Source of the DNA: a bacterium
GTDB lineage: Bacteria; SZUA-182; SZUA-191
Length of the DNA stretch: 14,526 nt
Assembly (NCBI GenBank): GCA_003230535.1
Contig: QIEW01000309.1
Location: 1-14,526 of the forward strand
Reading direction: 5' to 3'
Part shown: in pieces, positions 6,841-13,515 of the stretch
How positions within the stretch are numbered: position 1 is the stretch's first letter
Layout of the letters: each line of letters begins with the position of its first letter
Notes under the pieces: generated by a model
The model's input: the letters and a program-made list of their open reading frames with translations, nothing else
What the model was told of the DNA's origin: nothing
Databases searched by the model: none
Made by a program: the position numbers and the translations under genes

Positions 6841-6887
6841 GGCGCCATATTCTACACCCAACAGACTGGCGCGAATATTTTACACCC
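6841..6887. repeat. Two direct copies of a GGCGC..ATATT..TACACCC motif
   Basis: GGCGCCATATTCTACACCC (6841-6859) and GGCGCGAATATTTTACACCC (6868-6887) are near-identical direct repeats with starts 27 bp apart. They lie between the transglycosylase stop and the MITE-like element, upstream of mtnP. The arrangement fits a pair of regulator sites or a small tandem repeat; no promoter hexamers are clear. Confidence 0.5.
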
Positions 6888-6916
6888 TTACATCTCAAAA
6901 TTTTACCTATATACTT

Positions 6917-9061
6917 TTATAGCTCCAGGGGAGCCTGAGAAAGGATAGGGATGCGGAGCCTGTCTCCGGGGCTGAGTTGGGCTAAATTCCGGCCTTTATT
7001 ATATTCTTCTACCAACCACAGGGGAACATTATAATAACGACATACATACCAAGCGCTCTGATGGCGCTTAAGCACATAGGTTTCCACCCGCTCCACATTG
7101 TATTTAGTCAGGAATTTCCGCTGATGCTCTTCATGGAATGCCTCCCGTTTTGCCGCCAGTTTCCCCTGTCCCACTCTGGAAATATCTACCATAATCCGCT
7201 GGCCTACCTTGAGATGCTCATGATAGCTAAGATCATTGAGGTCTCGCAACACCTGCGTTCTTACACGGCACCAGTCTGCGAAATGACCGAGGGTCTCATG
7301 CGTTTTTACCACTGCCCAGGCAATTCCCTGGTCATAATCTACCAGTACAACCCCATAATCAGAAGATTTAGACCTGGCGGGAACCTCAGCTATTGATAAT
7401 GGGCTCATCATCGGCGCAGAACTTACCACAGGAGTTATTTTCGGCTGGACAGCGCCTGACACCCGCAGGAGCTGGCCCGCCTGTAACAGATGCCTATTGG
7501 GCAGGGAATTTAGTCTCGCCAGGGTGTTTACTGAAACACCGTAGCGCCGGGCAATCCTGGACAGCGTATCCCCCCGCCGCACCCGGTGCCAGTCCGTTTC
7601 CGCATCAGCCACAACCGCCGTTATTGCGGGCACTCGGAGTAGCTGGCCCGCCCGCAACCAATGTTTATTATAGAGATCGTTCATCTCCGTCAGGGCGCTG
7701 ATGGAGGCGCCATAGTAGCGGGCAATTTCAGAGAGTGTCTCCCCCCATTCGACCTTATGCCAACCCTTACGGGTCAGTCCTCCCCGCGTTCCGGCAAATT
7801 TAGTCGGCGGAATCTTGGCATAGGCTAAACGGAATTTCTCCTCCGCTCCCGGGGGAATATTCAATTTATACCTTCTAGGGATAGGTCTCCACGAAGAACG
7901 GACCGACTTATTGAAAGCCGGATTTAGACGTATAATATCCTGTTTGGAAAGAGGAGTATATTTAACCAGGGAACTCAGGGTTATCGGTGTCGTAATCTCC
8001 ACTACCTCAAATTTCAAGGGTGGGTCGAGTTTCACAGGACCAAAAAATTTCTGATAATTGTTAACAATCTCCACTACCGCCAACAATTCTGCAAAGAAAT
8101 TTTGAGAATCAAAACCAAATCGCCGGCTTTTATAATGCTCGATGATATAGGCCAAATCCCTGCTTTTGGTTTTGCGTATGCCGCGATCGACCCCTCCCGG
8201 CCCATGATTATAAGCCGTAATAGCCAACGGCCAGGAACCTAGGCGCTGGTAGTTCTCCTTCATAAACTTAGCCGCAGCTTCTGTTGCCAGGAAGGGATCC
8301 TGCCGCTCATCGATCGCAGAGTTAATCCGCAAGAACCTCCGGCCGGTAGAGCGGATAAACTGCCATACCCCGGATGCTCCTTTACGCGACCTGGCCCTAA
8401 CCTTAAAGAAAGACTCGACAAAGGGAAGCAAGGTAATCTCTTTGGGGAGACCATATCGGGCAAAAATTTGCTCCATCCTTGGCCGATAAGCCCCTGAAGT
8501 AATCAATGCCTGGAGAAACCTGTCCCGCTGCCCAATTTGGGATCTAAATCGCCTCGATTTGGCAGCCTTTGCAAACTTATTTTTTTCTTTGACCGAAGAA
8601 AACAGATTGTATACCCTGCGTTCCTCACGGCTTAGAGCAGCCACATTCAATTTAGGTTGAGCGAGTTTTCTTAGTATTTTTTGGTATTTCTTTTTATATT
8701 TCGTATATCTTTTCCGCTTAATTCTCCGTTTATGTCTGGCGCTGGTTCCTTCGGATAAGTCGCTAAAATCTAAAACTGTATAGATAATATAAGGATATTT
8801 TTTATCAATTATAAGGAGTTGGTGGCTACTGTATTTGGCAAATACTTTTTTCCAATAATTTACGCGCTTCCTCAAAGAGGGAGGCGGCTTAAATTCCGGG
8901 TGAATATTTGAAGAAGCGGTTTCCTGGTTAACGGCGGTTATCTGGGAGGGGGCGGTCTTCCGTGGATGAACGGGAGAGGGACTAGCTTGAGGTTGGCTTC
9001 CCCAAAGACTAAGGCAGATGATGGCAAAAATAGTACAGATAGTTACAGAAACTTTTCTCAT
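6917..9061 (-). CDS. mltD: Membrane-bound lytic transglycosylase (MltD-like) with SLT domain and LysM repeats
   Basis: This periplasmic enzyme cleaves the glycan strands of peptidoglycan with formation of 1,6-anhydro ends. Residues 1-26 are a signal peptide. A very basic stretch (about 108-135, RHKRRIKRKR and following) precedes the SLT domain, where E216 in LPFVESFF is the predicted catalytic acid, followed by GASGVWQF and AYNHGPGGV. After a linker there are four LysM-like modules. Two are clear (WHKVEWGETLSEIARYYG.. and WHRVRRGDTLSRIARRYG.. near residues 435-540) and two are divergent (WAVVKTHETLGHFADW.. and TYVLKRHQSAWYVCRYY.. near 600-710). LysM modules bind the N-acetylglucosamine of the wall. 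The length of 714 is longer than E. coli MltD (about 450), mainly from the extra C-terminal modules. The Shine-Dalgarno is GGGGGAG, 4 nt before the ATG. No lipobox cysteine was seen, so membrane anchoring is uncertain. Confidence 0.9.
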   Translation of the reverse strand: MRKVSVTICTIFAIICLSLWGSQPQASPSPVHPRKTAPSQITAVNQETASSNIHPEFKPPPSLRKRVNYWKKVFAKYSSHQLLIIDKKYPYIIYTVLDFSDLSEGTSARHKRRIKRKRYTKYKKKYQKILRKLAQPKLNVAALSREERRVYNLFSSVKEKNKFAKAAKSRRFRSQIGQRDRFLQALITSGAYRPRMEQIFARYGLPKEITLLPFVESFFKVRARSRKGASGVWQFIRSTGRRFLRINSAIDERQDPFLATEAAAKFMKENYQRLGSWPLAITAYNHGPGGVDRGIRKTKSRDLAYIIEHYKSRRFGFDSQNFFAELLAVVEIVNNYQKFFGPVKLDPPLKFEVVEITTPITLSSLVKYTPLSKQDIIRLNPAFNKSVRSSWRPIPRRYKLNIPPGAEEKFRLAYAKIPPTKFAGTRGGLTRKGWHKVEWGETLSEIARYYGASISALTEMNDLYNKHWLRAGQLLRVPAITAVVADAETDWHRVRRGDTLSRIARRYGVSVNTLARLNSLPNRHLLQAGQLLRVSGAVQPKITPVVSSAPMMSPLSIAEVPARSKSSDYGVVLVDYDQGIAWAVVKTHETLGHFADWCRVRTQVLRDLNDLSYHEHLKVGQRIMVDISRVGQGKLAAKREAFHEEHQRKFLTKYNVERVETYVLKRHQSAWYVCRYYNVPLWLVEEYNKGRNLAQLSPGDRLRIPILSQAPLEL

Positions 9062-9119
9062 CCATCTCCCCCTTGTTCTAAAATAGGAGTTTCACAAAAC
9101 TTTTTTATAATAATCTTAG

Positions 9120-9285
9120 CTAACAGCAATACGGTTCACTTAAGCCAAATTGGCCTGGAAACGCTAGTAATAATCATTTAGTGTCATTCCCGCGAAAGCG
9201 GGAATCCATAGGTTTTTGATTCCTGGTCAAGCCAGGAATGACAAAGGGCATATGTCCTTAAGTGAACTGCATTGTGCCTAACAGC
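9120..9285. repeat. MITE-like element carrying a nested GTCATTCC repeat
   Basis: The outer inverted ends are CAATACGGTTCACTTAAG (9127-9144) and CTTAAGTGAACTGCATTG (9257-9274), matching at 16 of 18 positions. CTAACAGC flanks both sides (9120-9127 and 9278-9285) and may be a target duplication, although it overlaps the left end by one base and the right end stops three bases short of it. The right copy contains the recO stop codon. Inside lies a second palindromic element at 9182-9242. No transposase is encoded. Confidence 0.65.
9182..9242. repeat. Inner REP-like element with TGTCATTCC/GGAATGACA ends
   Basis: The ends TGTCATTCC and GGAATGACA are perfect inverted repeats. Two hairpins lie inside, ATTCCCGCgaaaGCGGGAAT and TTCCTGGtcaaGCCAGGAA. 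This ATTCCCGCGAAAGCGGGAAT type is a repeat family common to many bacterial genomes, including the dRS3/Correia-related repeats of Neisseria. Here it sits inside another inverted-repeat element between recO and the transglycosylase gene. Confidence 0.75.
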
Positions 9286-10036
9286 GCACATTCAACAAAT
9301 TCAGGAAGCGCAGAGAGTTAATTTTCCGCTCCAAATGATAACTCAAGTAAGCCGGTAAAATTTGTTGTAATTCTTTACTGGATGCCGCTGTCAGAGTGAG
9401 CCTCCCCAGCTTTTCTTGCTGAAATCTCAGCGCCTGCCGCAGAAAATTGACACTCCCCAAAGAAATCTTACAGCCTCTGGCGCCCGCCCGACATTTTGCG
9501 CAGATAACACCTCCCTTTGCAAAAGAAAAATAATAACTCTCCCTTCCCGCTAACTCTTTTTCACAACCGAGACAAAAACTGAGCTGCGGCTCATAACCTA
9601 AGAGGACGGCCAATCTGATCTCAAAAATCCGCAATACCGCCTGGAGGCGCTCCCCCGCTGCCAATGACCCCAAACCCCACAACAGAAGCTCAAATAACCC
9701 TTCATCAGGTTCCACTTCCCAGGTAGCTACTTCGACCAACTCTGTAAGGTACAGCCCTGAAACCAGCTTATGCAGGTTCTCTTTAAGCGTCCGGAATGGA
9801 TTTATTATATCACATTGGCTTATTAGGTGTAAACCTGAGGTTCTTTTCTCGACAAACCACACCGCCACCTGCGTCAAGGGCATGGTACTGGCCAACATCT
9901 TACATCTTAAACTACGACCTCCTTTGACTACGCCCTTAAACTTGCCTAATTGGGGAGATAAAAAGGTTATAATTCGGTCCGCTTCTCCCAATCGCAACTG
10001 AGATAATACCACTGCTTCTGTGTTCTTAAGAGACAT
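9278..10036 (-). CDS. recO: DNA repair protein RecO
   Basis: RecO works with RecR and RecF to load RecA on SSB-coated single-stranded DNA. The N-terminal OB-fold region shows the usual features: EAVVLSQLRLGEADRIITFLS, then GKFKGVVKGGRS (31-42). A helical part follows, then a C4 zinc site of two CxxC pairs, C155/C158 and C179/C182. Length 252 fits the family. ATG at 10036 has a weak AGGGA site 4 nt upstream. The stop codon lies inside the CTAACAGC direct repeat at the edge of the inverted-repeat element. As the first gene of the minus-strand block it is preceded by the disturbed region from 10037. Confidence 0.93.
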   Translation of the reverse strand: MSLKNTEAVVLSQLRLGEADRIITFLSPQLGKFKGVVKGGRSLRCKMLASTMPLTQVAVWFVEKRTSGLHLISQCDIINPFRTLKENLHKLVSGLYLTELVEVATWEVEPDEGLFELLLWGLGSLAAGERLQAVLRIFEIRLAVLLGYEPQLSFCLGCEKELAGRESYYFSFAKGGVICAKCRAGARGCKISLGSVNFLRQALRFQQEKLGRLTLTAASSKELQQILPAYLSYHLERKINSLRFLNLLNVRC

Positions 10037-10558
10037 AAGTCCCTAAACACACCCCCCTCTTTTAAAGGATAAAGGTTTATTTAAACTTTTGCAAGTTAAT
10101 CAGGAAGAAACCTGCTCCCCCATTTAGAAAAATAATACGAACTGTCATGAAAAACTATTTGAATTATTACACTTTTCATCTAACTAGTCAAGCTAAAAAT
10201 TACTCTAAAGCAATGGAGGGGGCTTTACTCTAGAGTAGGTCGCGGCTACTGCCGTAACCAGCCGGGAAGGAACCAGCATTGAAACTACCATTAGGGATTA
10301 CTTCGATTGTCCTGCGCCTAAATATCGTTTCCAAGCGATCCGTGACTTGTTCGACAGGCTTTTTTAGTAGTTTTTGCTTCATTTCTATTTGCCATTATCC
10401 TTGCAATAAGGTATAACAGGTAATTCAGAAACACCTATCACCCGAATAATTCGGGATCACAGCTAATATCCGCCAAAGCTTGAATCGTTAAAGTTATGTG
10501 ATTGGTTAAAGAAAGCAAGGATACATCCGATAGATAACAGACCTTATCTTTACTATTG
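10037..10558. other. Disturbed intergenic region with coding remnants
   Basis: About 520 bp without an intact gene. It contains one copy of the 12-mer ACTTTTGCAAGT (10085-10096) that also ends the MITE-like element at 6698-6810, short broken frames (10147-10233 and 10239-10367, plus strand) and a small palindrome CCCGAATAATTCGGG (10441-10455). A promoter for recO must lie near 10040-10120 on the minus strand, but no convincing hexamer pair was found. Confidence 0.5.
10147..10367 (+). pseudogene. Remnant of an unrecognised coding sequence
   Basis: Two adjacent open stretches in different frames look like coding sequence with decay. The first (10147-10233) reads MKNYLNYYTFHLTSQ.. and stops at TAG. 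The second (10239-10367) has no start codon, is preceded by an in-frame TAG, and reads VAATAVTSREGTS.. to ..FQAIRDLFDRLF before TAG. The second has balanced, protein-like composition. Joining them needs a frame change and loss of a stop. I do not recognise the family. It lies on the same strand as, and just before, the flippase remnant, so it may be the tail of an eroded polysaccharide gene. Confidence 0.4.
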
Positions 10559-10714
10559 ATGATTAGACATCTTACCCGCTCTCAGGCTGTCCGCCAAGCT
10601 TCCCTCCTGTATGCCTCGCTTATTTTAGGTGTAGTCTTCGGGACGGCAATCGGTTCTATCAATACTAGAGTCTTAGGCCCTGAAGGTTCGGGTAACCTCG
10701 GGAGAATAAGGTGA
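10559..10714 (+). pseudogene. Truncated N-terminus of a polysaccharide flippase (Wzx/MATE-like)
   Basis: A 51-codon frame starts with ATG and ends in TGA. Residues 9-50 look like the opening of an O-antigen or lipid-linked oligosaccharide flippase: RQASLLYASLILGVVFGTAIG, the first membrane helix, then NTRVLGPEGSGNLGRI, equivalent to the family's TRxLGPExxGxLxxI. Such proteins have about 400-500 residues and 12-14 helices, so nearly all is missing. Its TGA overlaps the GTG start of the methyltransferase as GTGA. The simplest view is a deletion that joined the flippase start to the region before the methyltransferase. A short peptide may still be made and could couple translation of the next gene. 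No strong Shine-Dalgarno is seen. Confidence 0.65.
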
Positions 10715-11517
10715 TTCAGGGAGAAAATACCCCCGGCTTACAGAAGCGCCTCAGGAAATTTTATGAGAACCTGGCGGTCTATGATGATGAATGTTTCTAT
10801 TATCTATATCCCCCGGGACAAGAGCGGCGAACCAAAGTTCTGGCTTTGCTCTCCGCCGGATCCGGGGATGTAATCGCTGATTTAGGGTGCGGTGACGGAA
10901 GTATTTCTGGAAAGATAATCACCAAAGTGAAGGCTGTCTATGGTGTAGATTTATCTCTGACCCGTATCCGACGAGCCAGGAAAAAAGGCCTGCAAACAGC
11001 CTGTGGCAGCGTAACGGAACTCCCTTTCAGAGGGCAGATGTTTTCTCGGCTCATCTGTTCTGAAGTCATAGAACATCTGCCGCAGCCCAAGGATCTCCTA
11101 AAAGAAGTGGTGAGGATCTTAAAGCCGGAAGGGGTAGCAGTCTTTACCGTCCCCTTGGAGGAATACTTGCCCCGAACTTTGGCTGATGTTCCTGCCGAAG
11201 ACCTGGAGAATATGGACTACCTTGAATTGAAGCGCAAATACAAGTTGGTGGACGATCATCTCCATAGCTTTACGGAGAGGTCATTTCAAATGCTTTTACA
11301 AGAGGTCGGGCTTGTATCTGTCGAGCTGGACTATACGCGGAAATATAACCTGCAAGGCGAGAAATATTATTATTTCCTCCTTAGCCTTGTAGAGAAGCTA
11401 AAGAAATATTTTGGCCTGGAGAGAGGCGCCTACATCCTTATCCAGCTATTAAATGGCTTGTTTTATCGGCAACTGACAGAAAAGGCTCAGCTTGTAGCTA
11501 AAGTAAAGAGGGGTTAG
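10711..11517 (+). CDS. Class I SAM-dependent methyltransferase (Methyltransf_11/UbiE-like)
   Basis: This 268-residue protein has the seven-strand methyltransferase core. Motif I is ADLGCGDGS (56-64), the acidic end of strand 2 is VYGVDLS (D80), and CSEVIEHLPQP (116-126) is the post-motif typical of methyltransferase-11 domains. RILKPEGVAVFTVP follows. The C-terminal third is helical and aromatic-rich (KYYYFLLSL), as in enzymes acting on lipid-linked or membrane substrates. The acceptor cannot be inferred; next to a flippase remnant and a sugar transferase, a polysaccharide or lipid precursor is reasonable. GTG follows GGGAG by 6 nt and overlaps the stop of the flippase remnant. It is the only intact plus-strand gene in its part of the window. 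Confidence 0.85.
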   Translation: MIQGENTPGLQKRLRKFYENLAVYDDECFYYLYPPGQERRTKVLALLSAGSGDVIADLGCGDGSISGKIITKVKAVYGVDLSLTRIRRARKKGLQTACGSVTELPFRGQMFSRLICSEVIEHLPQPKDLLKEVVRILKPEGVAVFTVPLEEYLPRTLADVPAEDLENMDYLELKRKYKLVDDHLHSFTERSFQMLLQEVGLVSVELDYTRKYNLQGEKYYYFLLSLVEKLKKYFGLERGAYILIQLLNGLFYRQLTEKAQLVAKVKRG

Positions 11518-11559
11518 CGTCATGCCAACATTATTATGTGGTATATTTATCGAACAAAG

Positions 11560-11651
11560 CGCACCTATCGGTGCGGACTTTCATGTAGATTGGGTTGAGC
11601 GGAGCAAAACCCAACGATTCAGGTGGTGTCAGATTCAGGAAACCTGACACC
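11560..11651. repeat. Three consecutive REP-like hairpins
   Basis: The three stems are CGCACC/GGTGCG (11560-11575), TTGGGTT/AACCCAA (11590-11596 with 11608-11614) and GGTGTCAG/CTGACACC (11625-11632 with 11644-11651). The second has the look of a widespread intergenic GTTGGGTTT..AACCCAAC repeat family. They follow each other with 10-15 bp spacing directly after the methyltransferase gene. Confidence 0.6.
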
Positions 11652-11662
11652 CTCCCCTAATG

Positions 11663-11705
11663 GCTGTCAGGTCTGAGGACCCGACAGCACAAAAAAATTT
11701 TTCAG
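11663..11705 (+). terminator. Possible terminator of the methyltransferase gene, REP-like hairpin
   Basis: GCTGTC-A-GGTC pairs with GACC-C-GACAGC (11663-11673 with 11678-11688; one A/C mismatch, TGAG loop). The sequence ACAAAAAAATTTTT follows. The T-run starts about 9 nt after the stem, later than ideal for an intrinsic terminator. The stem shares the TGTCAG core with the hairpin at 11625-11651, so it may simply be a further member of the repeat cluster. Confidence 0.4.
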
Positions 11706-11925
11706 TAAGTTACTTAATTATCTTATGTCGAACTCAGGTTAAGTTAATGACATTGTGTCTCATATAACAAGAAAACAGCGGCTCCTTTTGATAGATACAA
11801 TTACTACTAAAATTATGACTGTTGGTCAAGGTGAAATGGCCGGCAGGGAGACCAGGCGGGCTGAGATATGATGGACAGGACAACCTCCTCCAGAGACAAG
11901 TTCCTCGGCAGGCAAAAGTTATCCG

Positions 11926-12105
11926 CTATTGCCAGATCTTAGTAAGCAACCGTCGGCGTTCCAGATCATGGATTATTCGCTCAATATTGAGTAATATCTG
12001 ACGATAGACTTCCGTCCCATACGACAATACCAGAATCTCATTGAGGGGGAGTAAGATTCTCTCTTCAATATCTTTAATACAAAAATCAACTTTTTCTGTG
12101 TTCAT
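11926..12105 (-). CDS. Small 59-codon protein coupled to the sugar transferase gene
   Basis: The ATG at 12105 lies 3 nt after the sugar-transferase stop (TAA-TCC-ATG), so the two are almost certainly translated from one message. The product is charged and mostly helical (MNTEKVDFCIKDIEERILL.., ..ILLNIERIIHDLERRRLL), with no signal peptide or membrane segment. I do not recognise a family. The frame stops at TAG at 11926-11928. A one-base shift near the AAGATC at 11938-11943 would open about 40 further codons (..DNFCLPRNLSLEEVVLSII..) ending at 11813, so the gene may be frameshifted from an original of about 97 residues. The Shine-Dalgarno is weak, consistent with coupling. Confidence 0.6.
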   Translation of the reverse strand: MNTEKVDFCIKDIEERILLPLNEILVLSYGTEVYRQILLNIERIIHDLERRRLLTKIWQ

Positions 12106-12108
12106 GGA

Positions 12109-13359
12109 TTATTTACCCCTTGCAATACTGGTCTTGATAATTAACAGCTTAGGGAAGATCAAGCTCTGGATAGCTTTCCCAATGACTTCTAAATCAAAAA
12201 TTATTGAAGCATGTTTAAGATAATACAAATCATAAGATAAACGCTCTTGCAAAGAACAGGGCGCGCCGGGTAACAGATTTATAGATGCCCAGCTCCAAAG
12301 TCCCGGTTTAGCTAACTTCGAAATGATGGAACTACAGATAAACTTCCCGGTATCTCTCACCTCCTCCAAGGTTTGAAGTTCCGGTCCAACTAAGCTTATC
12401 TTGTCTGCCAAAACAGAAAACAGATGGGGCAAACGAAATAGTTCGGTACCTCTGAGAAACTCTCCCAAACAATCTTTTGTGTCAGCAGAGAAACTAGCCA
12501 GTTTAAATTGCCGCCCATCCTGGCCTGTTTTCTGTTCATATTGGAAAATTGGCTTCCCCTTTAGCTTCAGCAGTAATGCGATGGCTAACCCTAACGGGGC
12601 GCATACTATCAATAATATGCTGGCTACAACCACATCCAACAGTCGTTTTATCAAATTCCGGAGTGGATGGCGGCTAAACCCGCGGCTAAAAATCAACCGG
12701 GAAGGCAGCAGATATGAAAGGGGAAGCTTCCTGGTCAGTTTTTCATAAAACTCAGGGAACTCGACTACTTTTACTCCGCTAACCCGGCAATCAAGAAGCG
12801 CCCTGACCGGCATCTTTCCCCTGCGCTGTCGCAGAGCTACCACGATCATCTTTACATTATGGGTCTGGATTATCCGCTGCAAATCATCAGGTTTCCCCAG
12901 CACCTTGGCATGTTGGATCTCTCTGTCTACCATCTGAGGGTTTGTATCCACAATTCCAACTACTTTATAATAAGTCCTGTCCGCTTCCAGTATCTGAGCG
13001 GCCATCTGATTGCTCGGAGAGTCATCCGCCAGAATTAACAACTGAGGGGGATAAAGATTTTCCTGGAACTTCCCCATCCGGCTTACTCCTAAAATTACCA
13101 TCCCGAAAAATCCCATATTCAGGACAATATGCTCTACCACCGTATTGTCAGCATAAAATGAACCGTAAAAACTCCAGCCCAATGTCACAACCACCAGCAA
13201 GAGCCATCCAAAACCGCCCTTTAAATATCTGTAAATTTCCGCTGCATGGCCATAAAAATAGAAGATGCTGAACACCAGCAGATTTAAAATTATGAAGAAT
13301 ATCAGCTCCTCCGCCACAAACAACCATTCCAGAGGAACACCGCCTAAAAATTGGAACAT
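12109..13359 (-). CDS. Polyprenyl-phosphate sugar-1-phosphate transferase homologue, catalytic core degenerate
   Basis: The plan is that of WbaP/EpsB-type initiating transferases of exopolysaccharide synthesis. N-terminal membrane helices (about 11-36, 50-68, 76-93) are followed by a Rossmann-like domain (LLILADDSPSNQ.., VVGIVDTNP, to about 200) and the C-terminal transferase domain with the KRLLD start (238-242), a re-entrant helix, KPGLWSW (351-357) and YDLYYLKH (376-383). Key positions deviate. KFRSMxxDAE has become ASFSADTKDCL, keeping D296 but losing the Glu and the Arg. DELPQ has become FRLPH. GPRPE has become GPELQ. These losses suggest a weak, altered or regulatory protein. ATG at 13359 follows GGAG. 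A HTH/S24 regulator lies directly upstream and a 59-codon gene is coupled downstream. Confidence 0.82.
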   Translation of the reverse strand: MFQFLGGVPLEWLFVAEELIFFIILNLLVFSIFYFYGHAAEIYRYLKGGFGWLLLVVVTLGWSFYGSFYADNTVVEHIVLNMGFFGMVILGVSRMGKFQENLYPPQLLILADDSPSNQMAAQILEADRTYYKVVGIVDTNPQMVDREIQHAKVLGKPDDLQRIIQTHNVKMIVVALRQRRGKMPVRALLDCRVSGVKVVEFPEFYEKLTRKLPLSYLLPSRLIFSRGFSRHPLRNLIKRLLDVVVASILLIVCAPLGLAIALLLKLKGKPIFQYEQKTGQDGRQFKLASFSADTKDCLGEFLRGTELFRLPHLFSVLADKISLVGPELQTLEEVRDTGKFICSSIISKLAKPGLWSWASINLLPGAPCSLQERLSYDLYYLKHASIIFDLEVIGKAIQSLIFPKLLIIKTSIARGK

Positions 13360-13392
13360 AACAGGCTCCGCTCTTTCTGTTCCTGTCCATAA

Positions 13393-13406
13393 ATAATCCG
13401 ATTATA
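13393..13406 (-). promoter_or_regulatory. -10 element overlapped by a 13-bp palindrome before the sugar transferase gene
   Basis: The minus strand has a perfect TATAAT at 13401-13406 with no good -35. ATAATCCGATTAT (13393-13405) is a perfect palindrome around one central base and overlaps that -10. A site placed there would block or control initiation. Start of transcription would be near 13395, about 35 nt before the ATG. Confidence 0.45.
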
Positions 13407-13515
13407 TTGATTTGCAGGACGTTAATCCCGCCGCCATTGCCGGTTGGACACCTAGCTAATCAGACCGCTTTGTCATCGTGAAATTTTTTACCTATTTTAT
13501 CTAAAAAGAGAGCTG

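Larger units (their letters stand above)
11518..11925. other. Gene-free region with a REP-like hairpin cluster
   Basis: About 400 bp between the convergent methyltransferase and 59-codon genes. 11560-11688 holds four hairpins, listed separately. 11690-11812 is AT-rich without a visible feature. 11813-11925 contains an open minus-strand frame that may be the shifted end of the 59-codon gene. Confidence 0.5.

Noticed and set aside
7393-7701. Plus-strand 102-codon frame rich in Pro/Ala/Gly
   Set aside because: Antisense shadow of the LysM coding region; no start signals and no family resemblance.
10241-10310. Possible riboswitch-like sequence (GGTCGCGGCTACTGCCG..GGGAAGG)
   Set aside because: It does not match the core of any riboswitch class I can recall, and the stretch reads better as a coding remnant.
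11522-11644. 40-codon plus-strand frame after the methyltransferase gene
   Set aside because: It runs through several hairpins of the repeat cluster and lacks a ribosome site of its own.
13148-13390. 80-codon minus-strand frame overlapping the start of the sugar transferase
   Set aside because: Out-of-frame shadow; the 416-codon frame with GGAG site and clear domains is the real gene.
13410-13500. Cyclic-di-GMP riboswitch before the sugar transferase
   Set aside because: The leader has GC-rich stretches, but the conserved GEMM core and tetraloop receptor are not present.
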